This document shows, piece after piece, positions 1 through 8,779 of a DNA stretch of 64,000 bases. The translations under genes and the position numbers were made by a program. The stretch comes from UBA4582 sp038106185 (GTDB lineage: Bacteria; Pseudomonadota; Gammaproteobacteria; Pseudomonadales; Azotimanducaceae). Below the pieces are notes generated by a model. The model saw only the letters and a program-made list of their open reading frames with translations. It was not told the origin of the DNA and ran no database searches. The stretch lies in the NCBI GenBank assembly GCA_038106185.1, contig JAYODE010000003.1, positions 1 to 64,000 on the forward strand, written 5' to 3'. Position 1 is the first letter of the stretch. Every line of letters begins with the position of its first letter.

Positions 1-753
1 CACTTCAACCTGTTTGCCAATGTTCGGCCGACCTTGTCCATACCCGGCGCTACGACCCGATATTCGAATATCGATATTCTGATCGTCCGTGAGAATATGG
101 AAGGCCTGTATTCCGGTATCGGTCATACCCTCAGCGAAGACGGCGAACGGGCAGAGCTGCGCAGCGTCGTGACCCGCAAAGGCTGCCTTCGAATTCTGCG
201 TCACGCCTTCGAGCTTGCCAGACGCTTGAAGCGGCGCAAGGTGACCGTTGTGCATAAAGCCAACATCATGAAATCAACTTCCGGGCTGTTCCTGAATGTC
301 GCTCGAGAAGTCGCGCAAGAATTCCCCGACATTGAGTGCGAGGAAATGATTGTCGACAACTGCGCCATGCAGTTAGTGATGAACCCCCACCGATTTGACG
401 TCATCGTAACCACCAACCTGTTTGGCGATATCCTTTCGGACTTGTGCGCTGGCCTGGTGGGCGGTCTCGGCCTGGCACCAGGGGCTAATATTGGCGAGAA
501 CATGGGCATTTTCGAAGCGGTGCATGGCAGTGCGCCAGATATTGCCGGCAAAAACATCGCCAACCCCACGGCATTATTGCTTGGCGCAGCCATGATGCTG
601 GACTACCTGCACCTAAGCGCTGCCGCAGAAAAGATCCGTAAGGCCGTGCGAATCGTTATCGGCGAAGGCAAGCAGGTGACCCCGGATCTCGGCGGCCACG
701 CCACTACCACCGAATATACTGAGGCGCTGCTCGCAGCACTGGACAGGCTCTAA
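1..753 (+). CDS. NAD-dependent isocitrate dehydrogenase-type protein, C-terminal part
   Basis: The reading frame is open from base 1, so the gene starts upstream and only about 250 C-terminal residues are seen. It belongs to the isocitrate/isopropylmalate dehydrogenase family, which oxidises and decarboxylates a 2-hydroxy acid with NAD or NADP in the cytoplasm. The segment RENMEGLYSGI is the isocitrate-type substrate loop, TTNLFGDILSDLCAG carries the metal-binding aspartates, and FEAVHGSAPDIAGKNIANP is the family signature near the cofactor site. The isocitrate-type loop favours NAD-isocitrate dehydrogenase over isopropylmalate dehydrogenase. The missing N-terminus prevents a firm choice of substrate. 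The next gene is convergent and ends 13 bases away. Confidence 0.85.
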   Translation, partial: HFNLFANVRPTLSIPGATTRYSNIDILIVRENMEGLYSGIGHTLSEDGERAELRSVVTRKGCLRILRHAFELARRLKRRKVTVVHKANIMKSTSGLFLNVAREVAQEFPDIECEEMIVDNCAMQLVMNPHRFDVIVTTNLFGDILSDLCAGLVGGLGLAPGANIGENMGIFEAVHGSAPDIAGKNIANPTALLLGAAMMLDYLHLSAAAEKIRKAVRIVIGEGKQVTPDLGGHATTTEYTEALLAALDRL

Positions 754-766
754 ACAAGAGCCTGCC

Positions 767-1681
767 TCATGCCACCAGCGTCTTGAGCAAAGCACGCGTG
801 CGCTGGCGTTCATCCTCGCTGGTCGTGAACTCCGATGCCGCAAAGTCAGTCACTCCGGCCTCGCGCATCGCGGCGATTGCAGCGCTCACCTGTTCTTCAT
901 GACCGACGAGAGCCAGCTGTCCCGGGCCCTCGACGCCTTCTCGCTCAAACATTGCCTTGTAAGATGGCAGCTCGCCATACAAGGCCAGGTTACGGCCAAT
1001 CCTGGCACGAATCATTGCCTCGTCACTGGTCACACAGACTGGCAATGTGGCAATGATGCGGGGTTCGGGTTTGCCGGCAGCTGCGGCTGCCTCATACAGC
1101 CTTGGTTTGATATGCTCACGAATCGTTCTTGGCCCAACCCAAGCCAGGGTGGTGCCATTCGCCAGGGTGCCGGCAACTTTGAGTGCTTGAGGTCCCAGGG
1201 CCGCAACCACAATCGGCGTCGGTGCTGTGGGCTTGAAGAAGGTCACAGCCTCGCAGGATAGCAACTCGCCCTTGAAATTCACCCGACCCTCATTCAGGAG
1301 CGGCACTAAGATGCTGAGGTATTCGCGCAAATGACGAATGGGCTTATCAAACGGTATGCCCAACTGTGCCATCATGGGTAAATGGGACAAACCAATACCT
1401 AGCGTCAGACGCGGCCCCAGGACATTCCGCGCCGTCTGTGCCTGACCCGCCATGACCATCGGATGACGGGGAAAGGTTGGCACAATGGCCGTACCCAGCT
1501 CCATATCAGGAACACTCAAACCCACGACAGTTAGCACCGTCAAGGCATCCAGACCGCCGCTTGGATGTTCTGCCAGCCAGTAGCTGGAAAAGCCGTCGTC
1601 GGCTGCCGACTGGGCATGACGCGTGATCGCCGCAACGGACGCTCCCTGCACCAGCCCGGTACCATTAATGCCTATACGCAT
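767..1681 (-). CDS. Luciferase-like (LLM class) flavin-dependent oxidoreductase
   Basis: This 304-residue protein starts MRIGINGTG and has the TIM-barrel layout of bacterial-luciferase-like monooxygenases, with the family blocks TFPRHPMVMAGQAQTA and LTLGIGLSH in the middle. Members use reduced FMN or F420 to oxidise small substrates; which cofactor and substrate apply here cannot be read from the sequence. It resembles the F420-type subgroup first described in mycobacteria (family knowledge), yet related proteins occur in marine proteobacteria. The ATG lies five bases from a scaffold gap, so its ribosome binding site and promoter are missing. It converges on the isocitrate dehydrogenase-type gene. 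Confidence 0.8.
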   Translation of the reverse strand: MRIGINGTGLVQGASVAAITRHAQSAADDGFSSYWLAEHPSGGLDALTVLTVVGLSVPDMELGTAIVPTFPRHPMVMAGQAQTARNVLGPRLTLGIGLSHLPMMAQLGIPFDKPIRHLREYLSILVPLLNEGRVNFKGELLSCEAVTFFKPTAPTPIVVAALGPQALKVAGTLANGTTLAWVGPRTIREHIKPRLYEAAAAAGKPEPRIIATLPVCVTSDEAMIRARIGRNLALYGELPSYKAMFEREGVEGPGQLALVGHEEQVSAAIAAMREAGVTDFAASEFTTSEDERQRTRALLKTLVA

Positions 1682-1686
1682 GATTC

Positions 1687-1786
1687 NNNNNNNNNNNNNN
1701 NNNNNNNNNNNNNNNNNNNNNNNNNNNNNNNNNNNNNNNNNNNNNNNNNNNNNNNNNNNNNNNNNNNNNNNNNNNNNNNNNNNNNN
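1687..1786. other. Scaffold gap of 100 N
   Basis: Exactly 100 undetermined bases. The right edge is a perfect 7-bp tandem repeat, a likely cause of the assembly break. The two edges do not share sequence, so true sequence is probably missing here. Confidence 0.99.
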
Positions 1787-1840
1787 TTGTCTGTTGTCTG
1801 TTGTCTGTTGTCTGTTGTCTGTTGTCTGTTGTCTGTTGTG
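1787..1840. repeat. 7-bp tandem repeat, seven copies of TTGTCTG
   Basis: Seven perfect copies of TTGTCTG run from 1787 to 1835, followed by a partial copy. The array touches the scaffold gap, so the true copy number is probably higher. It lies between the luciferase-like gene and the 3' end of the TonB receptor gene and has no evident coding role. Confidence 0.97.
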
Positions 1841-1888
1841 TCACATTCTGTGGCGCTCTTGCCGCAACAGCATCGCCGAACAGGGTAC

Positions 1889-1921
1889 AAAAAAAAGGCG
1901 GCCCAAGGGCCGCCTTTTTTT
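1889..1921. terminator. Bidirectional intrinsic terminator
   Basis: An A-run (1889-1896) is followed by the stem GGCGGCC, the loop CAAG, the complementary arm GGCCGCC (1908-1914) and a T-run to 1921. It lies 55 bases beyond the stop of the TonB receptor gene on the minus strand and can terminate from either side. Confidence 0.9.
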
Positions 1922-1933
1922 ATTCTTGATCAA

Positions 1934-1956
1934 TCTGTGGCGCTGCGCGCCACAGA
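1934..1956. repeat. Perfect 10-bp inverted repeat (hairpin)
   Basis: The arm TCTGTGGCGC (1934-1943) and its exact complement GCGCCACAGA (1947-1956) are separated by TGC. It lies 20 bases past the TonB receptor stop and before the T-tailed terminator. It has no T-run of its own, so it may stabilise the mRNA 3' end or be a REP-like element. Part of the arm, TCTGTGGCGCT, recurs near 1849. Confidence 0.8.
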
Positions 1957-1975
1957 TTTCAGCACTGCTCGAGAA

Positions 1976-4939
1976 TCACAGACTGCCTGACTGGAAGGTG
2001 ACCTCAAGACCGTACAAGCGAGGTGAAGTCACACCCGCTGACTGACGGAAGAACTCTGCTTCGTCGTTGCGCAGGATCTGCAGGATCGCCACATCGTTAA
2101 ACACGTTGTTAACAAACCCTGTGACTATCCAGCTGCCATCGTTAGAAGCCCACGTAGCACGTAAGTCAGTTCTGCCATACGCCTCAGTCTTTTCCAGCTC
2201 TGACTGGAAGGGTGAGTAATAAACCTCATCCGTCCAGCTGTAGACGCCAGAGATATCGATGTTACCGCTCTCCACCGGGATACGGTAAGTGGCATAGCCT
2301 GTGTACTTGAGCTCCGGTACCTGCAGCACCTGGTTGCCATTGATATTCACAGCTTGGTTGGCCGCTGGGAACAAGGTATCGGGCTTGTCAAACCCTGCTG
2401 TGTCTTTGGAAAACAGATCTTCGGTGTATTCACTTGGCGTGTAGCTGAAGTTACCACCCAATGTCAGATTGTCACTTGCCAACCACAGCACTTCAGCCTC
2501 AAGACCATAGATCTCGGCACCCGGTGCTTCCAGTACAGAAGTACTCAGACCACCAATGCTTGAGATTTCGGTCGCAACCGTATGGATCGTCTTGTAGTCG
2601 TAGAAGTAGGTCGAGGCAAATACCTGAACCGTGTCGTTGGCGAACTGGCCCTTATAGCCGATCTCATAAGCCGTCAACTCTTCTGGATCATAGGTTGGCG
2701 AGGTGCTGAAGAACACCAGGTTATAGCCGCCAGAACGATAGCCGGTCGTGACCGAGAAATACATCATGGAGCTGTCATCGATGTTCCAGTCCAGGTTGAC
2801 TCGACCGGTAAACTTCTCATCCGTTCGTTCAAAAGGACGATAAACGCTGACCGCAGCAGGAATACCACCGTTAACTACCCGTGCGTTCGCTGTTGGCTGG
2901 CCATTGGCGTCGAAAATAATATTGCCGTCAGCATCTGTCTCAAAGGCACCGTTAAGCGCATTATATGTAAATAAGCTGAAGGGCAGGACAGAATCGCCGG
3001 CAACACCAGGCGTCGTATCAAAGAATGGGAAGGTACCATCGCCGGTCGCATCAAATAGCGCCTTGACGAAAGTAGAACCCACTTCTGTATAGCGGAACAG
3101 GTTTTCCTCGGCTGTTACATCATCTTCAGCGTAACGAATACCCAAGGTCAGCGTGAACTTGTCGTTAATATCCCATACTGCCTGAGTGTAGGCCGCAAAG
3201 GCTTCGCGAATAGTTTGCGTGTGGTACAACAAATCACTGCCGCGTGTGTTAGGACCATTCTGCACATCCAGATCAGGGTTGGTACCATCGTCACCATACC
3301 AGGGCGTAATCTGCAGGTTGTCGCTACGACCACCGGCTGTAAGCGCTAGCACCGCATTTGAAGCTGTCACAGCGTAGTTTCGCTGACAGGTCGCCGCCTG
3401 GCTTGCTTGGCAAGCAGCACGGGCCGAGTGCAAAGAAGCCACCGGTTTGTTGCCGGCAGGGTCAAAAAATGCCGATGCTAACCCTGCTGCATCATTGTAC
3501 GGATTTTCAAACTTCTCTGAGCCCACTGACGAATAGTAGTCGCCGCGCTGATCGATCGTCGCGTCATAGAAGAAAATACCGCTGGTGATCGAAAAATTTT
3601 CGGTGAAATCATAAAACGCCTGCAGTTCATGGGAAGAATAATCTGCCTCATGGTTCACGTAGAACTGCCGGTCAATAAACAAGCTGCCGGTGTTATCGTC
3701 ATCTGTGGTACGACGATAAGACAGTTTGTTGTAGCCGTAGATGTATTTCAGTTGCAGGTCTTCAGTGACATCCCAAGCGACGGTCATCTGCGTACCTTGC
3801 TGGTCAAACTCTTCTCGGTTCAAACCATTGGTTGCCGCGCAGACACTGCTGCCGCTGATATCGCCGCCAAACACACAGGCGTTGTAGGCTGCAGCGCTCG
3901 CCGCGGAAGTTTGATTGAAACCGTCCAGTGAGGCAGCGGCGTTTTGAAAGCCGTCAGCATCAGCCAGGTCAATACCAGGACGATTGTGCTGGGCCAGAAC
4001 CGCAGCACCACTCACAGGGTCTGTGAAGGTGTAGGTGCGCGCACCGGGTACCAAGAAATCGTTTGCCAGCGCGCTTGTCTGGGCAGCATTGACTCGTCGA
4101 TAGCCCGGAATCAAATCGGTGGTATTTCTAGAGTCTTCACTCTCTTCGTTCAACACCACCAAACCAGCACCGTTAGCACCACCAAAAGATCGGTCGATGT
4201 TCATCTGGTTCTGACGCAGGTCGACTTCAATCGTGTCAGTGGGGTTCCACTTCAATTGCAGCGCAATGTTGTCTGTGCCGAGGCCGTCGATCGCACCGTC
4301 CGGATTGGAGCCGATGTCTTTAATAATACCTTCGCGGTCACGTAGACTGAAGTTCAGTCGCGCAGCCAGTACGCCATCGACCAACGGGCCGGATGCCATA
4401 CCGTAGATTTCTTCTGTGCCAAAGTTGCCGACGATACCTTTAACTGCCCACTCGCTGTCATAGGTTGGCTCTTTGTACAGAATATTGATAGCACCACCGA
4501 CCGCGTTTCGGCCGTACAGCGTGCCCTGGGGTCCACGCAGCACCTCAATTCGCTGAACATCCCAGAAGGTCGCCGCCGTTGCCGTCAGCAAGTCTTCTGA
4601 ATAAACACCGTTCATGTATGTCGCAACACCGGGGTCACCACCTAAGGCGCGGAAATTTCGACCAACACCGCGCACTGTCGCGTCGTACGGCTGGATAGTA
4701 GTCGCTGGCACGAAGTTCTGTAGATCTTCCTGGTTACGAATACCAAAATCGTCGATAAATTGATCGGTAAAAGCGGTAATAGAAATAGAGGTATCCTGAA
4801 TTGACGCCTCCTTTCGTTCCGCAGTGACGATAACTTCCTCAATGCGTCTCGAGCCTTCCTCCGCGACTGCTGCTCCGAACGGCACTATTGCCGCACCTAG
4901 CAGAAGTACGCGATTGACTCGCTTATCTACTTTAATCAT
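1976..4939 (-). CDS. TonB-dependent outer membrane receptor
   Basis: This 987-residue protein starts at the ATG with a GGAGGGG ribosome site just upstream; an ATG seven codons earlier has none. Residues 1 to about 26 form a signal peptide (VLLLGAAIVPFGAAVA). The TonB box and plug start follow at RIEEVIVTAERKEASIQDT, and the plug includes the typical LRGPQGTLYGRNAVGG. The rest is a 22-strand barrel. Such receptors take up siderophores, sugars, vitamins or other large ligands, powered by TonB-ExbBD. The long extracellular loops are rich in Asp, Asn and Gly. The diverging neighbour is a sulfatase, which allows, but does not prove, a sulfated ligand. It has its own promoter candidate and terminator. 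Confidence 0.92.
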   Translation of the reverse strand: MIKVDKRVNRVLLLGAAIVPFGAAVAEEGSRRIEEVIVTAERKEASIQDTSISITAFTDQFIDDFGIRNQEDLQNFVPATTIQPYDATVRGVGRNFRALGGDPGVATYMNGVYSEDLLTATAATFWDVQRIEVLRGPQGTLYGRNAVGGAINILYKEPTYDSEWAVKGIVGNFGTEEIYGMASGPLVDGVLAARLNFSLRDREGIIKDIGSNPDGAIDGLGTDNIALQLKWNPTDTIEVDLRQNQMNIDRSFGGANGAGLVVLNEESEDSRNTTDLIPGYRRVNAAQTSALANDFLVPGARTYTFTDPVSGAAVLAQHNRPGIDLADADGFQNAAASLDGFNQTSAASAAAYNACVFGGDISGSSVCAATNGLNREEFDQQGTQMTVAWDVTEDLQLKYIYGYNKLSYRRTTDDDNTGSLFIDRQFYVNHEADYSSHELQAFYDFTENFSITSGIFFYDATIDQRGDYYSSVGSEKFENPYNDAAGLASAFFDPAGNKPVASLHSARAACQASQAATCQRNYAVTASNAVLALTAGGRSDNLQITPWYGDDGTNPDLDVQNGPNTRGSDLLYHTQTIREAFAAYTQAVWDINDKFTLTLGIRYAEDDVTAEENLFRYTEVGSTFVKALFDATGDGTFPFFDTTPGVAGDSVLPFSLFTYNALNGAFETDADGNIIFDANGQPTANARVVNGGIPAAVSVYRPFERTDEKFTGRVNLDWNIDDSSMMYFSVTTGYRSGGYNLVFFSTSPTYDPEELTAYEIGYKGQFANDTVQVFASTYFYDYKTIHTVATEISSIGGLSTSVLEAPGAEIYGLEAEVLWLASDNLTLGGNFSYTPSEYTEDLFSKDTAGFDKPDTLFPAANQAVNINGNQVLQVPELKYTGYATYRIPVESGNIDISGVYSWTDEVYYSPFQSELEKTEAYGRTDLRATWASNDGSWIVTGFVNNVFNDVAILQILRNDEAEFFRQSAGVTSPRLYGLEVTFQSGSL

Positions 4940-5002
4940 GGATCCCCTCCGAACCATCAAATTTTTTTATAAACGCCTACGGCAATAGCTGCCGAGGCTT
5001 GC

Positions 5003-5031
5003 ACAATATGCTTCTTGGTGCATTTTGTAAA
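5003..5031 (-). promoter_or_regulatory. Candidate sigma-70 promoter of the TonB receptor gene
   Basis: On the minus strand TTTACA (5026-5031) and TATTGT (5003-5008) are spaced by 17 bases, matching -35 and -10 boxes at 5 and 4 of 6 positions. The arms TGCAC and GTGCA flank the -10 box and could be an operator. The 63-base leader to the ATG holds a short hairpin, CGGCA-loop-TGCCG. Confidence 0.4.
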
Positions 5032-5262
5032 CACCCTGCATAATGATCATATTCAGTGATGGTGCGGTGCAAAAATTGGCTTTTTTATTATGACGACTAG
5101 CGACTCGCCTTTCCGCCTAAACACCAGGCGCCACTGTCTTTTGTCGGTGCTTGCTCGACATAGAAGACTCAAGCTAACGACCCTTGTCCTTCACTCACCA
5201 ACTAATCGCTACTGGGGCATGACACCCTGCCAGTCAGGGGCATGACGTACTTTCAGCCAGGT

Positions 5263-5362
5263 NNNNNNNNNNNNNNNNNNNNNNNNNNNNNNNNNNNNNN
5301 NNNNNNNNNNNNNNNNNNNNNNNNNNNNNNNNNNNNNNNNNNNNNNNNNNNNNNNNNNNNNN
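5263..5362. other. Scaffold gap of 100 N
   Basis: Exactly 100 undetermined bases in the divergent intergenic region. The two edges share no sequence. Confidence 0.99.
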
Positions 5363-5393
5363 AAAAAAGCCCAGCACTCAGGATGATTGCAGC

Positions 5394-6890
5394 ATGAAGC
5401 CAATAAATCTGCTCTTTATCACCGCCGATCAATGGCGCGGCGACTGCCTCAGCAGCATGGGACATGCCGTCGTGCAAACGCCGAACCTCGATCAGCTGGC
5501 AGCTGAAAGCACTCTATTTCGACGCCACTATGCCAACGCGGTCCCCTGTGGACCCAGCAGAGCCAGCCTGCATACTGGTCTGTACCTACATAATCACCGC
5601 TCTGGCACCAACGGTACGCCCTTAGACCATCGGTTTACCAACTGGGCCAGAGAGCTTCGGGCCAACGGCTATGACCCAGTGCTGTTTGGTTATACCCATA
5701 CCGCCATGGATCCTCGTGGGGTCCCCGAAGATCACCCCGGATTGCACAATGACGAGGGCCTGCTGCCAGGCATTCGGCCGATCATTGATATGGGTACCTT
5801 GTGCCCAGACTGGCGGCGATTCCTGCTCAGTAAGGGCTATGAGTTACCTGAGATTGATGGCGCAACCTATTCGCTGAGAGGCGGCACAGCACCCGACAAG
5901 TTCACACCCGAACCCCTGATCTTCGACAAAACCCATACAGACACCTATTTCCTCACGGACGAGGTAATCAGCTATATCCATGACTTTAAACAGAATCCAT
6001 CGACCGTAGGACAAGGCTGGTGCACCCATTTGTCGTTGCGTGCGCCACATCCTCCCTGGGTCGCTGCTGCGCCTTATCATTTGCGTTATCCGGTCGATAC
6101 CCTGCCAGTCGCGGTTCGCCAGGCCAATATTGACGCAGAACGCGATTCCCATCCCTGGCTGACAGAACACCTGGGCAATGCCCGCAACCGCAGCCACGTT
6201 GACATCGACAGACACCGGTTGTTGCAGTCCAGTTACTACGGGCTGATGAGCGAGGTTGATGACAATATGGGGCGGTTGATCACCTGGCTGAAAGACACTG
6301 ACCAATGGGACAACACGCTGCTGATTTTCACTTCTGATCACGGAGAGCAGATGGGCGACCATTGGATGTATGGCAAGGCAGGATTCTTTGACCAGTCCTA
6401 CCATATTCCCCTCATCATTCGCATGCCGGGCGGTGAACCTGGCATCTGTGATGAATTCACCGAACATGTGGATATTCTGCCGACAATTTTAACCACCCTG
6501 GGCCTGAGTGTGCCGCGGCAATGCGACGGCGCATCCCTGTTGCCCATCCTGCAGGGCAAGCCGCTTCCCGACTGGCGCACCAGTGCCCATTTCGAATTTG
6601 ATTTTCGTCATACCCAGGCTGAGAATGCCCTCGGCCTGAACATGGAGTCAGCCTGCCTGAACGTCATTCGTGATCAGTACTATAAATATGTGCACTTCGC
6701 CGACCTGCCGTGCCTGTTGTTCGACCTGCAGAAGGATCCTGAAGAACTTGTGAACATCGCTACCAGCGCTACGGCGGTCGTTGCGGAATATGCACAGCGG
6801 TTGTTGAGCTGGCGGCTGCGCACCACCGATAAGACCTTGTCTCACCTGCAGATCAGTCGCACGGACGGTTTGTTGGACATGACAAAGTGA
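5394..6890 (+). CDS. Sulfatase / phosphonate monoester hydrolase family enzyme
   Basis: This 498-residue protein belongs to the formylglycine-dependent sulfatases of the alkaline phosphatase superfamily. Cys52 in the motif CGPSR is the residue expected to be oxidised to formylglycine by a maturase. Asp12 in ITADQWRGD and the SDHGE motif at about residues 314-318 are metal ligands. The CGPSR form and the ADQWRGD start resemble phosphonate monoester hydrolases and choline-sulfatase-like enzymes, so the ester cleaved could be sulfate or phosphonate. No signal peptide is seen, which suggests a cytoplasmic enzyme. No maturase gene is in the window. It diverges from the TonB receptor gene across a gap. 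Confidence 0.88.
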   Translation: MKPINLLFITADQWRGDCLSSMGHAVVQTPNLDQLAAESTLFRRHYANAVPCGPSRASLHTGLYLHNHRSGTNGTPLDHRFTNWARELRANGYDPVLFGYTHTAMDPRGVPEDHPGLHNDEGLLPGIRPIIDMGTLCPDWRRFLLSKGYELPEIDGATYSLRGGTAPDKFTPEPLIFDKTHTDTYFLTDEVISYIHDFKQNPSTVGQGWCTHLSLRAPHPPWVAAAPYHLRYPVDTLPVAVRQANIDAERDSHPWLTEHLGNARNRSHVDIDRHRLLQSSYYGLMSEVDDNMGRLITWLKDTDQWDNTLLIFTSDHGEQMGDHWMYGKAGFFDQSYHIPLIIRMPGGEPGICDEFTEHVDILPTILTTLGLSVPRQCDGASLLPILQGKPLPDWRTSAHFEFDFRHTQAENALGLNMESACLNVIRDQYYKYVHFADLPCLLFDLQKDPEELVNIATSATAVVAEYAQRLLSWRLRTTDKTLSHLQISRTDGLLDMTK

Positions 6891-7174
6891 TGAGCCAGCG
6901 CCTTACATCAGCGAATTAAATCAGTGCATTAGATCAAGGCCGCCAGATGCTATCGCTAGTTCAATCCCAGCTTTAATCATTGATTCTGATCAACACCCTA
7001 TCCGCTAATCCGGGCACAGTTGCAGGATCAAAAAGATCGCGTGTACTGGACCCTGCGAGCCGGCAGGGCTGGCGACAATAATTGCTCGCCGCTGCCCGCG
7101 CTCGGTCAGCCTGACGCCGGCTCGTTGATCAGCATCGGTCAGGTGCTGCTACTGCGAACGGATAAGGAGCTGAG

Positions 7175-7639
7175 ATGCACAATCAAACATGTAAAGACTC
7201 GATAACAGCCAATAGTCACATTGCACTTTCGACCACTGATGAGACCCTTGAAGTCGACGCGGACACCCAGCATCGCATTCGCGACCTTGGCGAGGTCGCC
7301 ACCGAGCTTGCCGATGATCTTGCTGGGGTAGAGTTTTTAGCTGCCACCGAACTCACCGAAGATGTGGGCATTGAAATGGAGTTTTACGCAAGACTCAGAA
7401 AAATATCCTCAAAACAGTGGCAATACTGGCTCGAAGACAGCCAGCAGGTAGTGACTGAACTGCAAGCCTTGCACACGCCTATTGGTTGGCTGGGTGCGGG
7501 CATCCGACATCTGGACCGGCGAATTCAACACCAACAGGAAGGCTGGCTGGCCTGTCTGCAGAGCCTGTATATCGAACAAAGAAAACGCATTGATACGCAT
7601 AATCAACTCACACGCCCGTTTTTTAAGCTGTTTGAATAG
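7175..7639 (+). CDS. Hypothetical helical protein
   Basis: This 154-residue protein is not recognised. It has a good ribosome site, AAGGAG, five bases before the ATG, which supports it being real. It is rich in Glu, Gln and Leu, has no membrane segment or signal peptide, and is predicted by eye to be mostly helical. The C-terminal half is Trp- and Gln-rich (KQWQYWLEDSQQ, RRIQHQQEGW). It stands alone, 284 bases after the sulfatase and 271 before the dioxygenase, with no obvious partner. Confidence 0.6.
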   Translation: MHNQTCKDSITANSHIALSTTDETLEVDADTQHRIRDLGEVATELADDLAGVEFLAATELTEDVGIEMEFYARLRKISSKQWQYWLEDSQQVVTELQALHTPIGWLGAGIRHLDRRIQHQQEGWLACLQSLYIEQRKRIDTHNQLTRPFFKLFE

Positions 7640-7910
7640 AAGCTTTGTTAAAGAGGCTTTGCCTGAGTTGCATGGCCCAGGATCTGGCTTACGAGACGAT
7701 CTAGCAGACGCGAAGGGTCGCTAACCACCGCCAGCCATTGAAGACAATTTTGGGTCTGGCATCTACCGGCACTGTTACCTATTATTCAGGCAATGCAACC
7801 AGCGTAATCGACGTTAGCCTCTGGTACAGGAGTCTATACAACAGGGTCTAGCAACAGGGTCTGGGCCAACGCACATCAAACTCAGCCCGAATAACCAGGA
7901 GCGGCAACTA

Positions 7911-8774
7911 GTGAAAGAGCATCGATATTTTAACCTCACGCCACTCGACGCCAGTTTTGGCGCTCAAGTCACAGACTTGGATCTGACACGGCTTGATGAG
8001 GCTGGATTTAACGCGCTTTACGCGGCTTGGCTGGAATACGCCCTGCTGGTTTTTCCAGACCAGCACCTGAGTCATCAGGCACAGATTGATTTTGCTCGAC
8101 GCTTTGGTGATCTGGAGTTCGATCTGGCACCCATCAGCAACGTCAGAGGCGACGGCAGTATCCGTTCCACCGACGGCACAGATGATGTCGTCAAGGTACT
8201 ACTGGGTAATATGGGCTGGCACGCTGACAGCACCTACATGCCGGTACAAGCAAAGGGGGCTGTGTTTACCGCCCATATCGTGCCCAGCAAAGAGGGACAA
8301 ACTGGCTGGGCCGACATGCGCGCGGCCTATGCTGCGCTCGATGAAACGTTGCGAGCCAAAGTTGATGGCCTGAGCGCATATCATTCGCTGCATTATAGTC
8401 AGGCGAAGATCAATAGCATGCCGAACAAGAACGGTAGCTACAGTGGTTATGGCTTACACGACCTGCCGCCGCCGCTCCGACCGCTGGTCAAGGTGCACCC
8501 TGAAACAGGCCGTCCAGCCCTGCTCATTGGGCGCCATGCCTATGGCATTCCAGGGCTTAGCGACAGCGAGTCTGAAGCGCTGCTGGACTCTCTGGTGAAC
8601 TTCGCCTGTCAGGCACCTCGAGTCTATCATCACCAATGGTCTGCCGGTGATGCGGTCGTGTGGGATAACCGCTGCTTGCTGCATCGGGCTTGCCCTTGGG
8701 ACATGACAGAACCGCGAGTGATGTATCACTCACGAATTGGTGGCGACCCACTCACGGAATCAGCCGCAGCCTGA
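7911..8774 (+). CDS. TauD/TfdA family 2-oxoglutarate-dependent dioxygenase
   Basis: The gene starts at a GTG with AGGAG nine bases upstream and encodes 287 residues. The iron-binding facial triad is visible as His104 and Asp106 in GWHADSTY and His258 in LLHRACPWD. The RVMYHSR segment near the end carries the 2-oxoglutarate-binding arginine. The family hydroxylates sulfonates, aryloxyalkanoates and similar acids, releasing CO2 and succinate. The substrate is unknown. The closest neighbour is a convergent CmcJ/NvfI-type oxidoreductase, followed by an acyl-CoA ligase, so the locus may handle a small organic acid. Confidence 0.88.
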   Translation: MKEHRYFNLTPLDASFGAQVTDLDLTRLDEAGFNALYAAWLEYALLVFPDQHLSHQAQIDFARRFGDLEFDLAPISNVRGDGSIRSTDGTDDVVKVLLGNMGWHADSTYMPVQAKGAVFTAHIVPSKEGQTGWADMRAAYAALDETLRAKVDGLSAYHSLHYSQAKINSMPNKNGSYSGYGLHDLPPPLRPLVKVHPETGRPALLIGRHAYGIPGLSDSESEALLDSLVNFACQAPRVYHHQWSAGDAVVWDNRCLLHRACPWDMTEPRVMYHSRIGGDPLTESAAA

Positions 8775-8779
8775 ACAAC

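Larger units (their letters stand above)
4961..5393. other. Divergent intergenic region between TonB receptor and sulfatase
   Basis: No gene is seen. The region holds the receptor promoter candidate, an imperfect direct repeat with the core GGGGCATGAC (about 5216-5225 and 5238-5247), and a scaffold gap. Most of the sulfatase upstream region is lost in the gap. Confidence 0.6.

Noticed and set aside
201..593. A 130-codon minus-strand frame inside the isocitrate dehydrogenase-type gene
   Set aside because: It is a shadow of the real plus-strand gene, with no family match and no ribosome site.
1787..1840. CRISPR-like array at the 7-bp repeat
   Set aside because: The units are direct, contiguous and lack spacers, so it is a simple tandem repeat.
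4961..5262. Cobalamin riboswitch upstream of the TonB receptor
   Set aside because: A GCCACTG-like string is present but on the wrong strand for the receptor gene, and no other riboswitch element is visible.
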